This document shows, in pieces, positions 48,001 through 58,600 of a stretch of 64,000 nucleotides of DNA. The notes under the pieces are model-generated. The model searched no databases. It was given only the letters and a program-made list of their open reading frames with translations, and had not been told where the DNA came from. The DNA is taken from positions 1,183,001-1,247,000 of the forward strand of contig NC_134838.1 of the NCBI RefSeq assembly GCF_965363235.1. Reading direction: 5' to 3'. Position numbers and translations under genes: made by a program. The stretch's first letter is position 1, and every line of letters begins with the position of its first letter. This DNA comes from Mytilus galloprovincialis (taxonomy: Eukaryota > Mollusca > Bivalvia > Mytilida > Mytilidae).

Positions 48001-51000
48001 GGGAAATCCTATATTAAATAAAAAAATGATTTAGACCCGCGAGCCCCCTTAAGTCATGAAATGTTTTTTTCTCTTTAGTTTTAGTAGTTTCCTTGTTTAT
48101 AATGATATATATGTGTTTGGCCCTCTTTTAAAACCACTGACCAATCTCAACTCAGTTTGTGTTTGATTTTTTATCTAAAGTTTTGTTTATGATTTAGGTA
48201 TGTTGAATTGAAGATCCCATTTCCTTTTTTATTTTTTGTAGTATTCTTGATGCAACATTGTCACAAGCTTTTATCTCCTTATGTTAAACCCTATACAATA
48301 AACTACCAATTACAAATCTATCGATGTAAAATCCCATGTGGCAATTTTTGCTGCTAATTGAATGCAAGACGGGTAATGTATAAGATAAATGTTTGATGGA
48401 AGCGCTAACATTGGGTCATTTTAGTAAATCGACTAAAAATTAAAAACAAATTTAATGAAATAGAAAAATAATGACAAAATTGATTTTGCTTCTCAAAGGG
48501 GAGGTAATTTTTTTTATAATTAGATAATATTTTGCTTGCATTTTATTACACAGCACAATATATTTTAAAATATTAACTTGTCATTTGTATAATGTTTATT
48601 AACATACTTTGCTAATCCTAGATCGCCTAACTTAGCAGTTTTCTTTGGTCCTGTCAGAAAAACATTCTGTGTCTTTATGTCTCTATGTAAACAATTTCTA
48701 GCATGTAAATACTGAAATACAAACAACAACAAAATAATGTACAGAATTTTGGAGTTTGCTGCGATTTTGTCAAAATTTTTGTTAAGTGAGAACATTAAAA
48801 AAATATGTTTAGATTGTCAAAGGGGAAGGGAGGGGGCACTAAAGAGTCTGTTCCAAGTCAGCTACCATGGATCAAGTGCTGTTTATCTCTGTTCGTACAT
48901 TTATTTTCTCATGCAAATGAATAATAAAGATATGTGGGATATATATGTCAAGGTATATGTTAAAAACTATAAATCAATATAGTATTTTTTTTTAAAATAG
49001 GGAGATTTGTAAATGAGCCAACAGCCCATCAGTTACCAAATAATGAGTATCTTCTTGCAATTCTTATATTTATTTCAAATGGTTCGCTATTTCTCTTTGC
49101 AACTAGAATATTTGAACCAAAAAAATACCTTTCAAATACTGATTTTTTTTCACATTCTATTTTTCATACAAGAATATAAGTCAATGCTTACCTGTAAGCC
49201 ACTACAGATCTGTCTGAACCAATTTACAATTTGATCTTCATTAAATGGTCTTCCACTTCGTGTTTCAATGTATTCTGATAAATCTCCTCCGTCACAAAAC
49301 TCAGTAACTATACACAAAGCACCCTTTTCTTGGAATGAATCTATATAAGCTATGATATTTTCATGTTTAAAATCCGACAACAATCTAGCCTCTCTTTCAG
49401 CAGCTTCTCTCTCCTCTTGAGGGGACTTACTCAAATCAATTACTTTCATAGCATACTGAAATGTAAAAAATAGAAGTTTTATTATGTAGGAACCACAACA
49501 TCATTCTTTCTGTCAGAGGTCGTGATACTAAGGGTAGAGGTTTCACATAAATGAGGTTGTGCAATCATACATCAAACCGTACTACTCAAAATCTAACCCT
49601 CGAAAAGTTTACACCTGGGCAAGAGCTGACTGGAATGAACTGAATAAAGATATAAATTTACTGACAACACAAATAAGGAATGATATCCAAAACAATCAAA
49701 ATGTCAAGGAAGCTTGGTTGACATTTAAGAAACACCTATTTGCCAGCCTTAACAAAAACATATCATCTAAAAAAGTCAAGTCAAACAACAGACTGCCATG
49801 GATAAACCACAAAATCAAGAAAATGCTGAAGAAAAAACAAAATCTGTACAACCAAGCCCAAAGAGCGAAATCTTGGACAAATTATCGCCATTACCAAAAA
49901 CTTGCAAGAAAGAAATCAGGAAAGCAGAAAACAAAGTCAGGAGTTCTACATTAACAATGCCATAATCGAAGGAATGAACAAGAACAACACGAAACCCTTT
50001 TGGAAATATGTCAAGTCAAGGAAGCAAGACAACATTGGAGTTGCACCACTAAAGAGACAAGGGCAACTCATAAACAACAGCAAGGAAAAATCCCAAATTC
50101 TACTGGAGCAATTTGCGTCTGTTTTCACAAAGAATACAACCCAAACACTGCCTTAAACAAACATCAGGGTAAAAGACTCCATAACTCAAATTTCCATCAG
50201 AACAGAAGGAGTAAAAAAGCTGCTACAAAAAATCAATCCATCCAAAGCATCTGGCCAAGACAACATACCAAACAGAGTACTAAAACAATGCGCCGAACAC
50301 CTGGCACCAATAATATTCCAGCTAACCCTAGACAGTGGTACCCTACCAGATGATTGGAGAAACGCCAACATTTTTAGCATATTTAAGAAAGGAGATCAAC
50401 ATGCGGCTGAAAATACAGGCCTGTCTCACTGACATCAGTACCCTGTAAGCTACTAGAGCACATAATATGCAGACACATGCTAAAACATCTAGAAAAGCAT
50501 ATAAAATTCATTGAACCATGGCTTCAGATCCTGATATTCATGTGAGATCCAATTTGCCATCACAATCCACAACATGCTCCAGTCATACGACAAAGGAAAC
50601 TAGGAAAATATAGCAATTCTGGACTTCTCCAAGGCATTCAATACTGTACCTCATGATAGACTCCTGCACAAAAAAAAACCAATACGGAATTAGAGGAAAC
50701 ATACAAATACACAAATGGCTTACTTTATTCCTGACTGAAAGAAAAATGCAAGTCCAACTTGGTGGAGAACACTCAACAAATGCATCAGTCGATCTGGAGT
50801 CCCAAAGGAGTGGTTCTAGGACCCATCCTCATGCTGTGTCATATAAATGATCTGCCAGATGCAGTAAACTTGTCAGTCCGACTATTGGCAGATGACTGTA
50901 CAGTGAAATCAAAAACCAAAATGATCACAATAAATCACAAGAGGACCTAAAATCACTGAAAAAATGGGCAGATGACTGGAGTATGCGCTTCAACGCCAAA

Positions 51001-52456
51001 AATGCTATAAGCTTAGCCTGAAAAGTATAAGCCAACGGTTCTACAACCTTAATAACCACACACTCGAACAAGTGTCATCCAGATCTTATCTCAGGCTACA
51101 AATACAAGAAGATCTAAAAGAGGGACGAAAGATACCAGAGGGACAGTCAAACTCATAAAACAAAAACAAACTGACAACGCTATGGCTAAAAATGAAAAAG
51201 ACAAACAGACAAACAATAGTACACATGACACAACATAGAAAACTAAAGAATAAACAACACGAACCCCACCAAAAACTAGGGGTGATCTCAGGTGCTCCGG
51301 AAGGGTAAGCAGATTCACCTCCACATGTGGCACCCTAAAATGGAAGGAACAATTAACAAACACATGTAAAAAAGCAACTTCCATGCTAGGCTTCCTTAAG
51401 AGAAACCTACAACACTGCCCTAGGGAATGGTGTAAAACAGCATATATAGCACTCAAGAGATCCATTATGGAGTACGGATCAATTATTTGGGACCCATATA
51501 ACTAAAAAGACATCGACAAATTAGAATCCATAAAAAAAGAGGGGCTAGATTTATCACCAAAGACTACAAACCAAGGGATGAAGGATGTATGACAAAAATG
51601 CTATCAGAACTTCAGCTTCCGTCGTTACAGTCAAGATGACAAAAAAAAACAACTGATGTTCTTCTTTAAAGTGGTTGAGGGGAAGATACCAGCGCTTCCA
51701 CCTGACGATCTTATAAAATTCCATAGACCCAAACAACAAATAAGAGCGACAACATATAACAATTTTGTAACTAAGAACATTATAGACCAACAAGTCTGTA
51801 TCAACAAAGGTGCGGTCATAGTTCCTAAAAGTAAAACCGACCGGTTCAAAAACTCCATATTTGTGCGCACTGCAGTAGATTGGAACCATCTGGAGGACTC
51901 GCTAGGAGTTTAATTCAGTACTCCTCAGTAAGCACGACTAATTTATGCACAGACCAACCCGTCACACAATAGCCAAAAGGAATCTGTGACGTATCCATCC
52001 ATATTACAGAAGTGGGAAATACAGATACAGAGTGCTGCACTATCTAAAAACCATGACTTTATTCTGACACAATCTCAGTTGTCACCACTCTCCAAATTCA
52101 CTACAGGTCAATGGTAAAATTCCTTCTCCTGTTCTTTTGTAGCTGAATACCATATAGAGAATAACATGTAAGTCAACATTGGACATTTCATCATAATGTC
52201 CAGTATGTCTACTTTCACTTTTGTTCCCAGAGCATTTGTGTGTGAAAAAGAAAGTAGGTAGACAACTTGAAATATAACTACTAAACCTACTACTTGTTAA
52301 ACAAATCATCTAATTATAATACAAAAAAAAATGTGTAAAATAATGTACCTTTTGTGTTTTATCTGTTTTGTCACAACATAAAAATACTTTCCCAAAAGCC
52401 CCTTCTCCAAGAGTCTTCTCCAGCTCAAACTCTATCGGACTTGCCGCAGCGGCCAT
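30069..52456 (-). CDS. NIMA-related (NEK-family) serine/threonine kinase
   Basis: Eleven GT-AG exons join in frame to 517 codons: 52456-52349, 49455-49192, 48711-48608, 47038-46942, 45203-45096, 43714-43574, 42673-42260, 37278-37230, 31672-31615, 30819-30735 and 30194-30069 (stop TGA). Residues 8 to about 270 are a protein kinase domain: glycine loop GEGAFGKV (17-24), catalytic lysine in YAMKV (K40), HRDIKTQN loop (D135, N140), DLG metal motif (154-156), an activation segment ending CGSPYYMSPE (172-181), and a DIWAMGVV helix (193-200). DLG and the YYMSPE signature point to the NEK family. The 240-residue C-terminal half is Lys/Glu/Met-rich, with repeated EKQQ phrases and no domain I recognise. 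NEKs act in cilia, centrosomes and cell-cycle control, but the subfamily is not clear. The start is a good ATG followed at once by the kinase domain. Introns carry most of the mobile DNA in this window. Confidence 0.9.
31165..31655 (-). repeat. tandem array of kinase exon 9 3' end plus splice donor
   Basis: Read on the minus strand, exon 9 ends CTATGCTTCAAGC then GTAAGTTGTTTTATGAAC. Nine more copies of the last ~35 exon bases and the donor follow. The GT dinucleotides lie at 31,613-31,614 (the frame-consistent site), 31,569, 31,520, 31,476, 31,427, 31,383, 31,334, 31,285, 31,230 and 31,181. Spacing is 44, 49, 44, 49, 44, 49, 49, 55 and 49 bp. All ten keep GTAAGT. Reading on past the first donor in frame meets TAA at once. 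Confidence 0.85.
31870..32107. repeat. ~118-bp two-copy tandem duplication in kinase intron 8
   Basis: CATACCCTCTGTTGTTTT, CATGGGCTTGT and ACAGTATGACTG-AGCATT each occur twice in the same order. Short GGTGGCA-type repeats follow to about 32,270. Confidence 0.6.
32491..37111 (+). mobile_element. outer Helitron-like non-autonomous element, split by a relative
   Basis: Begins CTAGAGGCTCTAAAGAGCC, which is a hairpin, and ends with the hairpin GGCCTTTTAGGCC, then AGGTGAG and CTAA. Without the inner insert it is about 1.8 kb, with under three ~500-bp internal units and a short GACGACGGACG microsatellite near its 3' end. A second element of the same family (33,365-36,193) sits in its second unit. 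It lies in kinase intron 8 on the opposite strand. No protein is encoded. Confidence 0.7.
33365..36193 (+). mobile_element. inner Helitron-like element with five 502-bp tandem units
   Basis: Same 5' start CTAGAGGCTCTAAAGAGCC as the outer element and the same kind of 3' end: GGCCCTTCGGGCC, AGGTGAG, CTAA. It inserted in the run CCAAAAA of the outer copy. Comparison with intact units implies no target duplication if the element ends in CTAA. Inside are about five 502-bp units marked by GACTATAAAGGGCAATAACT at 33,608, 34,110, 34,612, 35,114 and 35,617. A GACGACGGACG microsatellite lies at 36,088-36,146. No gene; the repeated open frames on the minus strand come from the tandem units. Confidence 0.75.
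38193..41988. mobile_element. 3.8-kb element with TTAA target site and short inverted ends
   Basis: Left end AGGGAAACTCCGC and right end GCGGAATTTCCCT are inverted repeats (one mismatch in 13). TTAA lies directly outside each (38,189-38,192; 41,989-41,992). TTAA duplication is typical of piggyBac and Kolobok DNA transposons. No transposase could be recognised in any frame; open frames inside are short. It contains a 40-bp tandem pair at 41,331-41,410. It lies in kinase intron 7. Confidence 0.6.
41331..41410. repeat. 40-bp tandem duplication near the right end of the TTAA element
   Basis: Two copies of TTCATACCTGTGTACG followed by ATCT-ACACCTGCGGCTAAA, with three differences. Confidence 0.8.
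43203..43560. repeat. ~58-bp minisatellite beside kinase exon 6
   Basis: Five to six units of ATTCATGGTATTGCGACTTT, GTTGGGTAGGTGCATA and CACATCTACCT. It ends about 12 bp from the exon 6 splice donor (43,572-43,573), on the intron side. Unlike the exon 9 array, the units do not include the donor. Confidence 0.75.
44324..45060. mobile_element. 737-bp inverted-repeat element with 8-bp target duplication
   Basis: Long inverted ends, each carrying three tandem copies of CATTTGCGCCGATTTT, with a further shared TTTACAGGTAA block inside. CTTTGCAT flanks it (44,316-44,323 and 45,061-45,068). The middle encodes nothing recognisable. The 8-bp duplication suggests a hAT- or P-like non-autonomous element. 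It lies in kinase intron 5, with its right end 27 bp past the duplication from exon 5. Confidence 0.7.
45358..45519. repeat. perfect 81-bp tandem duplication in kinase intron 4
   Basis: Two adjacent 81-bp copies starting GATATAAATGATATGCAG appear identical, so the duplication is recent. Confidence 0.9.
45608..46897 (+). mobile_element. degenerate Tc1-like DNA transposon
   Basis: Perfect 26-bp inverted ends starting CACATGGAAAAAAGTATTGC, each flanked by TA. The length, 1,290 bp, fits Tc1 elements. Transposase remnants are in order on the plus strand: an HHSTINRF helix-turn-helix piece near 45,970, and the DRSPTLNHIEHIWD block, which holds the last catalytic residue region, near 46,360-46,400. 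A GIRRRQDAVI tail lies near 46,520. The frames are broken by stops and shifts, so it is non-coding. It ends 45 bp from the donor of kinase exon 4. Confidence 0.85.
47325..47605 (+). repeat. microsatellite-plus-hairpin repeat in kinase intron 3
   Basis: Starts near AAGAATGTGTCCTCAGTACA, has a GACAGACGGACGAACGG tract near 47,523 and ends in a hairpin with GCCCC/GGGGC arms followed by ATAAA. I recall this as a common bivalve repeat. The layout resembles the elements at 32,491-37,111, 59,911-61,716 and 62,440-63,415. Confidence 0.6.
49559..51915 (+). mobile_element. 5'-truncated, frameshifted non-LTR (LINE) retrotransposon
   Basis: Lies in kinase intron 1, antisense to the gene. Starting inside the endonuclease-RT linker (ADWNELNKDIN, AWLTFKKHL, RLPWINHKIK), it runs through an ASGQDNIPNRVL block near 50,250, AILDFSKAFNTVPHDRLL near 50,620, a GVVLGP block near 50,810-50,830 and the catalytic ADD near 50,888. 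It ends with AVDWNHLEDSLGV and a stop near 51,913. Many frameshifts and a nested insertion at about 51,117-51,340 show it is dead. Confidence 0.8.
51117..51340 (-). mobile_element. SINE-like repeat nested in the LINE
   Basis: Its first ~150 bp are a reverse copy of the repeat at 16,280-16,432 (CCATGGCGTTGTCAGTTTG family). A second part has CTCAGGTGCTCCGGAAGGG and ends CACATGTGGCACC. It breaks the LINE frame between DLK and WKEQL. CTAAAA on both sides may be the target duplication. Confidence 0.6.
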
Positions 52457-52685
52457 TCTAATAACTTAAGTTTACAATGACTAAGAATTATAACATCTAC
52501 ATCTGAATTGCAGCCCTCTGGATATTGTAAGATTTACTGTCAAAATTAAACAAACGAAACTCCAATACAGATTTTATGGGTCACTGAATTTTACTTCTGG
52601 GTTCACGAGAAAAAAAGAGTTGTCTACCATTCGGCACATCCAGCCAGATGGGAGACAACTCTATAAATTTCATTTGTAAATCGAA
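52457..52685. promoter_or_regulatory. divergent promoter region between the NEK kinase and QRSL1
   Basis: Only 229 bp separate the two opposite start codons, so both promoters and 5' UTRs must fit here or overlap. The sequence has no TATA box in an obvious place. An imperfect inverted repeat with arms 52,616-52,630 and 52,648-52,662 (AGAGTTGTCT / AGACAACTCT exact) ends 23 bp before the QRSL1 ATG. Confidence 0.65.
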
Positions 52686-55600
52686 ATGCTGTCATTGACT
52701 TTAAAAGAGGTTAATTTTGAGTTTAAGAATGCTGTGTCATCGACCACATTAAATTTAAAAATAAAACATAACAACTCAACAACTCAACACACTCACGTAC
52801 TTGCTAGAATTACCTAAAAGTATTGAAACAAAACAAAACAAATCAAAGATACTGTAAAATATGTGAAATCTCAGCTATATTTTGTTTACATAAACTTAAT
52901 CAATATATGACACTAGGTTAAGCAATTGCAAAGAAAAGATAAGATAAGAACATTTATTTTAAGTCCAGTTACATGAAATACATGTACGGTTCAGTCCGGT
53001 GCTTGTGACTTCACTTTCATGCAACTGATAAAACCAATAATTGGATAATATTGTGTGAACACATTAATAACATACTTTTATTTCATAAAATCTTCTGTTT
53101 TAATGGTTTCATCCTCTAGATTTTTTGTAATGTGTGTCCAAAATAAGGGAAACCCCTGTTCAGAGAGTTCCTCCAATGTCTGGTGATTGCTAGCTGCGGA
53201 ACCGTAGCTCTTAGGTCCTTATGTTATTTTTTGACTATTTGCGGACCATAGTAAGGACCTAAGAGCTACGGTTCCGCAGCTAGGTGATTGCGTGCATGCC
53301 TTAAAATAAAGCTTATTTTAAATAAAGGAAAGATTTTATACTACGAAATATAGCTAAGTTTGAACCAAATACACTGCCAAGGATGCATAGCAAAAAATTA
53401 TTTTAATCTTATACAAGTTTGACTTAAAGAAATCAAATTTTATCTGATAATGAATTTTTTTTTTTATGGAAATTGGCCAAATATGGCAAATCACGGGATT
53501 GTTGTTATTAATTATCTCTTGAACTTATCAATTTTATTCTTTTTTATCCCTTCAGAAGGCTAAAACAATAACAAGAACGATTTTGTTTATGTAACTGTGT
53601 TGATATGACAAAATCAGCTAATGTGCGATATCACGGGCCACGCGGACACCGGGGACTCCACTGTATTACAAACATATTAAGCTCTGTAGAGCTTTTTGCT
53701 GACATTAATAACAATAACAATTTATGTTGAAACATTTACCAGGCATGCGCTGGAAAGTAAACAATAGTTGAGATCTCACAAACATGTTTAACCCCGCCGC
53801 ATTTTTGCGCCTGTCCCAAGTCAGGAGCCTCTGGCCTTTGTTAGTCTTGTATTATTTTAATTTTAGTTTCTTGTGTACAATTTGGAAATTAGTATGGCGT
53901 TCATTATCACTGGACTAGTATATATTTGTTTAGGGGCCAGCTGAAGGACGCCTCCGGGTGCGGGAATTTCTCGCTACATTGAAGACCTGTTGGTGACCCT
54001 CTGCTGTTGTTTTTTATTTGGGCGGGTTGTTGTCTTTTTGACACATTCCCCATTTCCATTCTCAATTTTATCAGTATGTTGATGGTTTTCTGTAACAAAA
54101 GAAGAGAAGAAGAAGAACAACACATATAATATTAAGACATATAGGACATATGCAGCACACACAATAGACAATATAAAGAAAGCTATATTGCATAAGCAAA
54201 CTTCATATATATAAAGGCAAGCACATGCAAGTAAAGCAATAAACTAGATTATAAGCACGTGCAAAGCAGACAAATCAATAAACTAGATTAGTTACAGTTT
54301 AGATACAGTGGGCAGCAAGTCAACCCACACCATTGCAAACTGGTACCATGTGAAATCGTACCACTAAAAGTCAACCCTCCGTCCAAGTCACAATGTATGA
54401 AGAGATAACAATTAAAGGTCAAGGTACTGCCTTCAACACACTGCATTTGCTCACACAAACAATAAAATGTCTCTTGATGTGAGCTCCATTTCAATTATTA
54501 TAAATTTAAGATTTTTACTTTCCGAATTGCATTTCAGAATTGTAGGGTTTTATTCATTAAAAATTTTTCCAGTTTTCCAACACTAACTCACAAGTGCTTT
54601 GAAAATCATAAAATATTCTAACATAAATAATTGAAAACTCCAGAAAGAATTTAATGAATTCCAGATGTGATGAGACAAGATGCATCGACCATGTAAACAT
54701 CTCTTGTTATCTATGCGTCATTCAGCCATGGGAATTCAGACTAATTCAAAATTAAATTTCACCAAAGGGAATAGGACAAACATCACAATATGGAATTTGT
54801 CATAAGTAGCCTGACATTAAGTGCCGATTTGTATGTTCAATTTAATGTGATCAGCTGTTGGGGTACATGTATACACACTCTTTCCTACTTTTTCCTTCTC
54901 TTCCCACTACCAACCATCTATATCCAATCATTCAAATGTATTTTAAAACCTACTACCCTCATGTTCTTGCTCCCTCTTATCAAACCTTTGTTTGCTATCC
55001 TTCACCAGTAACATACATGATATTGGTTTCTTTCTTTCAGGCTGTTCACAAGTTAAGAGATGGTTCCATCACTGCTAAAGACTTGTGTGAGAAATGTATA
55101 GAAAGATTAAACAAAACCCAACAGTTAAATGCCTTTATCACAGAGACTGTGGACGTTAGTAGAGATTCTGCTGCTGAAACTGATAAAAGAAGACACAAAA
55201 GTAATTACATTTGATTATCTAAAAGTTAGCAACCCTCTAATATAGACACGATGTTAATAGAGAATTGAAATATTTGTATGAGGTAAAATATAAGTGATCA
55301 ATCAATCAGTAAATCTATCAACCACACAATAACACTAGGTAAATGGCCACTTGGTTTCTAAAAGATAGGGCATTGATATACAGTGACAAAAATAAGAAGC
55401 AAACAATTTATTCATACTCAAAATACATAATTATAAAAATTTATTTCAAGTTTCCTTTTGATATGAACTGTGAATTAGATAGATGTACATGCATTATAAG
55501 GCCTACAAAAGTAAGTGTGCTTACCTGAACATACTCGTAGCCAGGGGGTTCTGGGGGTTCGGACGACCGCCCACATATATTATAGTACATTTTTGTACTA

Positions 55601-58600
55601 GTATATAGCTGAGCTCTTCTGATAAATAGCAACAGTGACAAAACCAAAGGACCTAAAAGTCAACCAAAGTAAAAGTACAGTAGTGTCTGAGTTTTTGTTC
55701 CATTGATGTACATATACTCCATATCTCTTATATTATTTTTTTTATAAATATCTTAATCACAGGTAAACCAATGAGATGGAGAAAATTAGAAGGCCTTCCT
55801 ATTGCTGTCAAAGACAATTTTTGCACTACTGGTATTAGGACATCATGTGCCACTACCATGTTACAGAACTACATCCCTCCCTACACAGCCACAGTGGTTC
55901 AACGATTACAAGATGAAGGGGCTTATCTCATTGGAAAAACAAATATGGATGAATTTGCTATGGGGTAATTTCTGTATGGTGAAAAGCTATGTTTTGATAT
56001 GAGCACAATCTCATGAAATAAAAGCTATGTATTTGATAGTAAGCATTCAAAATAAAAAGTTTATAAATAATAAAATTCTATCAATTTGATAATTCTGCAA
56101 TAGGTGTCAGTATAGTAGCAAACCTTTATTCGTAGCAGTTAATAGATTTTTTAAGGGTGTTAAAAAGTATTTTAAGATGGAATGAATATGCTGAAAGTCT
56201 ATGTATTGGCCATATTTAAAGTAAATAAAGAGCAGAAGTTATTCAAGGAGATGACAGGAATATTAACTGCTTATAGATATACATATGACATACCGATATT
56301 ATCATGTTAATTAGAATCCCATTCACAAAGAGAAAAGAGTACTAATTTATTTTTATTGCGGCTTTGGCACAAAATAAAAAAAGAATGAAAAGTAATAAAA
56401 TATGGCACTTTTAACAGGATTGGAAAAAAGTGCTTTAAATGAAGATAATGTACAATTAAACCTGTATATAAAGTTCATCTTGGGACCAGTGAAAACTGAC
56501 CTTATGAGATAGTGTGGATTCATTTATCTTCATGAGTACCAATTGTCATGAAAAAGTTGTTATTTTAAGGATTTATTATTTCTAGTATTGACATAGCCTG
56601 CATGCAAACCTGTAGAAAATTCTAATTTCAGAAGACATTTAAATTTTTTTAGTTCATCTTTACACACAAAATCATATATTGAGAAATATACATACATAAT
56701 AAATGTTTTCTAACTATATGAACACACAAGTTTTGTATGCTTACAGTTCAGGAAGTGTTGATGGTATTCATGGTCCTGTCAGAAATCCTTGGAAGTATAA
56801 ATTTACTAGTTCACACACAAGTGAGCAGACCAAACCTATTGAACAAGTCAGTATGAGAAACTACCACACCTCAACAGATGATTGGCATATAGCTGGTGGC
56901 AGTTCAGGTGGCAGTGCGGCTGCAGTGGCATCAGGGGTTTGTTTTGGGTAATTTACTAAATTAAATTATTGGCATTTGACTATGGAAAAAAGTAAATTAA
57001 GAAAAATACTGAACTCTGTGAGGAAAATTCAATCGGAGAGTCCATAATCACATGGCAAAATCAAATGGCAAAAACACATAAAAAACGAAAGGGCAACAAC
57101 TGTCATATTCCTGACTTGGTACAGGCATTTTCAAATGTAGAAAATGGTGGATTGAACCTGGTTTTAAAGCACTAAACCTCTCACTTGTACGACAGTCGAA
57201 TCAAATTTAATAATATTGATAATGATGCGTGAACATAACAAACAGACACAATAGGTAACAATGTCACAAATAAAGGTAAAAAGTCAAACTCAGTAGATCA
57301 CATTCATGAAATGGGAATTAGAAGAATAGGAAGATTAGAAAAACATAAATCTGGCAACAATGCTGTAATTTAGCAACACTAGTATTGTTACTGCACTGTA
57401 GATATTTATAACTCTCTGTCTATATATTGATAGCTTTGAATGAAACTTATCACTGAAAGAAAACTGAATTATTTTTATTTTATTCTTATACACTACTTTC
57501 TATGGTCAATCTTAAAAGTTAATAAGAAATGAAAAGATCAAATTCATCAAATAAAAGCAGGCCAAGAACATATCTATTGACATAAATTAATTCATCATTC
57601 ATTATAGGGCACTGGGATCAGATACTGGAGGCTCCACAAGGAACCCAGCAGCTTATTGTGGTGTTGTAGGATTTAAACCAACCTATGGCATGTTATCCAG
57701 ACATGGGTTAGTTCCCCTTGTCAACTCTATGGATGTTCCAGCTTTGTTTAGTAAAACAGTGGATGATGCAAGTATTTTGTTCAGTAAGTTTGGGAAATGA
57801 AACTTCATCTTTAAGCCCAACAAAAATATGACTCATGCTTGAAAATATTCTCAATTTAAATCATTTAATTACAGAGTTAGTTCCCCTTCACATTTCTTTT
57901 AACACAAATTAAATTTCAAACACTTTTAAATTATTTTTTGTTGCAAGCTTAGAAAAACAAACAACTTTCAAAACATGAAATCATTATTTAATTTATTTCA
58001 GATGTGATGGCGGGTCACGATGTGCATGATTCCACAACTGTAACTGATGAATTTAATCACTTTACGTTGCCTGATAATATGAATATAAAAGATCTTCATA
58101 TAGGGATACCTAAGGTAGGATAGTTTTTAAGAACATTTAGTATGTTTCACTCACTGTTAAGTTATCAACTGAATTTTGATTGGACATCCATATTAGTATA
58201 ATGTGTCTTATGAATTGTCATCCTGTATTTATAATAACCAAACTATTCACTAATGAGTTTGAAACAAAGGTATGCTGTTTCCAGTATTGTCCATGGCCTC
58301 TGCAACTTCACTAATTGTTTAATTTTGTGATAAGGACATTGAAAGGGAATTACTAATGATCAGTCAATGATATTTAATAGGATGCTGTATTAATTCTATT
58401 GCTTTTACAACTTTTCATAATTACATGTTACAAAGTTAAGATTTGAATTATTAATTTTGTAGGTAAGAGTTGTCCCGATTTGTTGGTTTGTCATTTCTTT
58501 TTTGCAAATTTCATTCATTTTGTTTGCCTTCACACAATACCTACATGATATAAGGTTTAAAGGAATACCGGTAGGGAGTTTCATTTAAGGAAAAGGTTAT

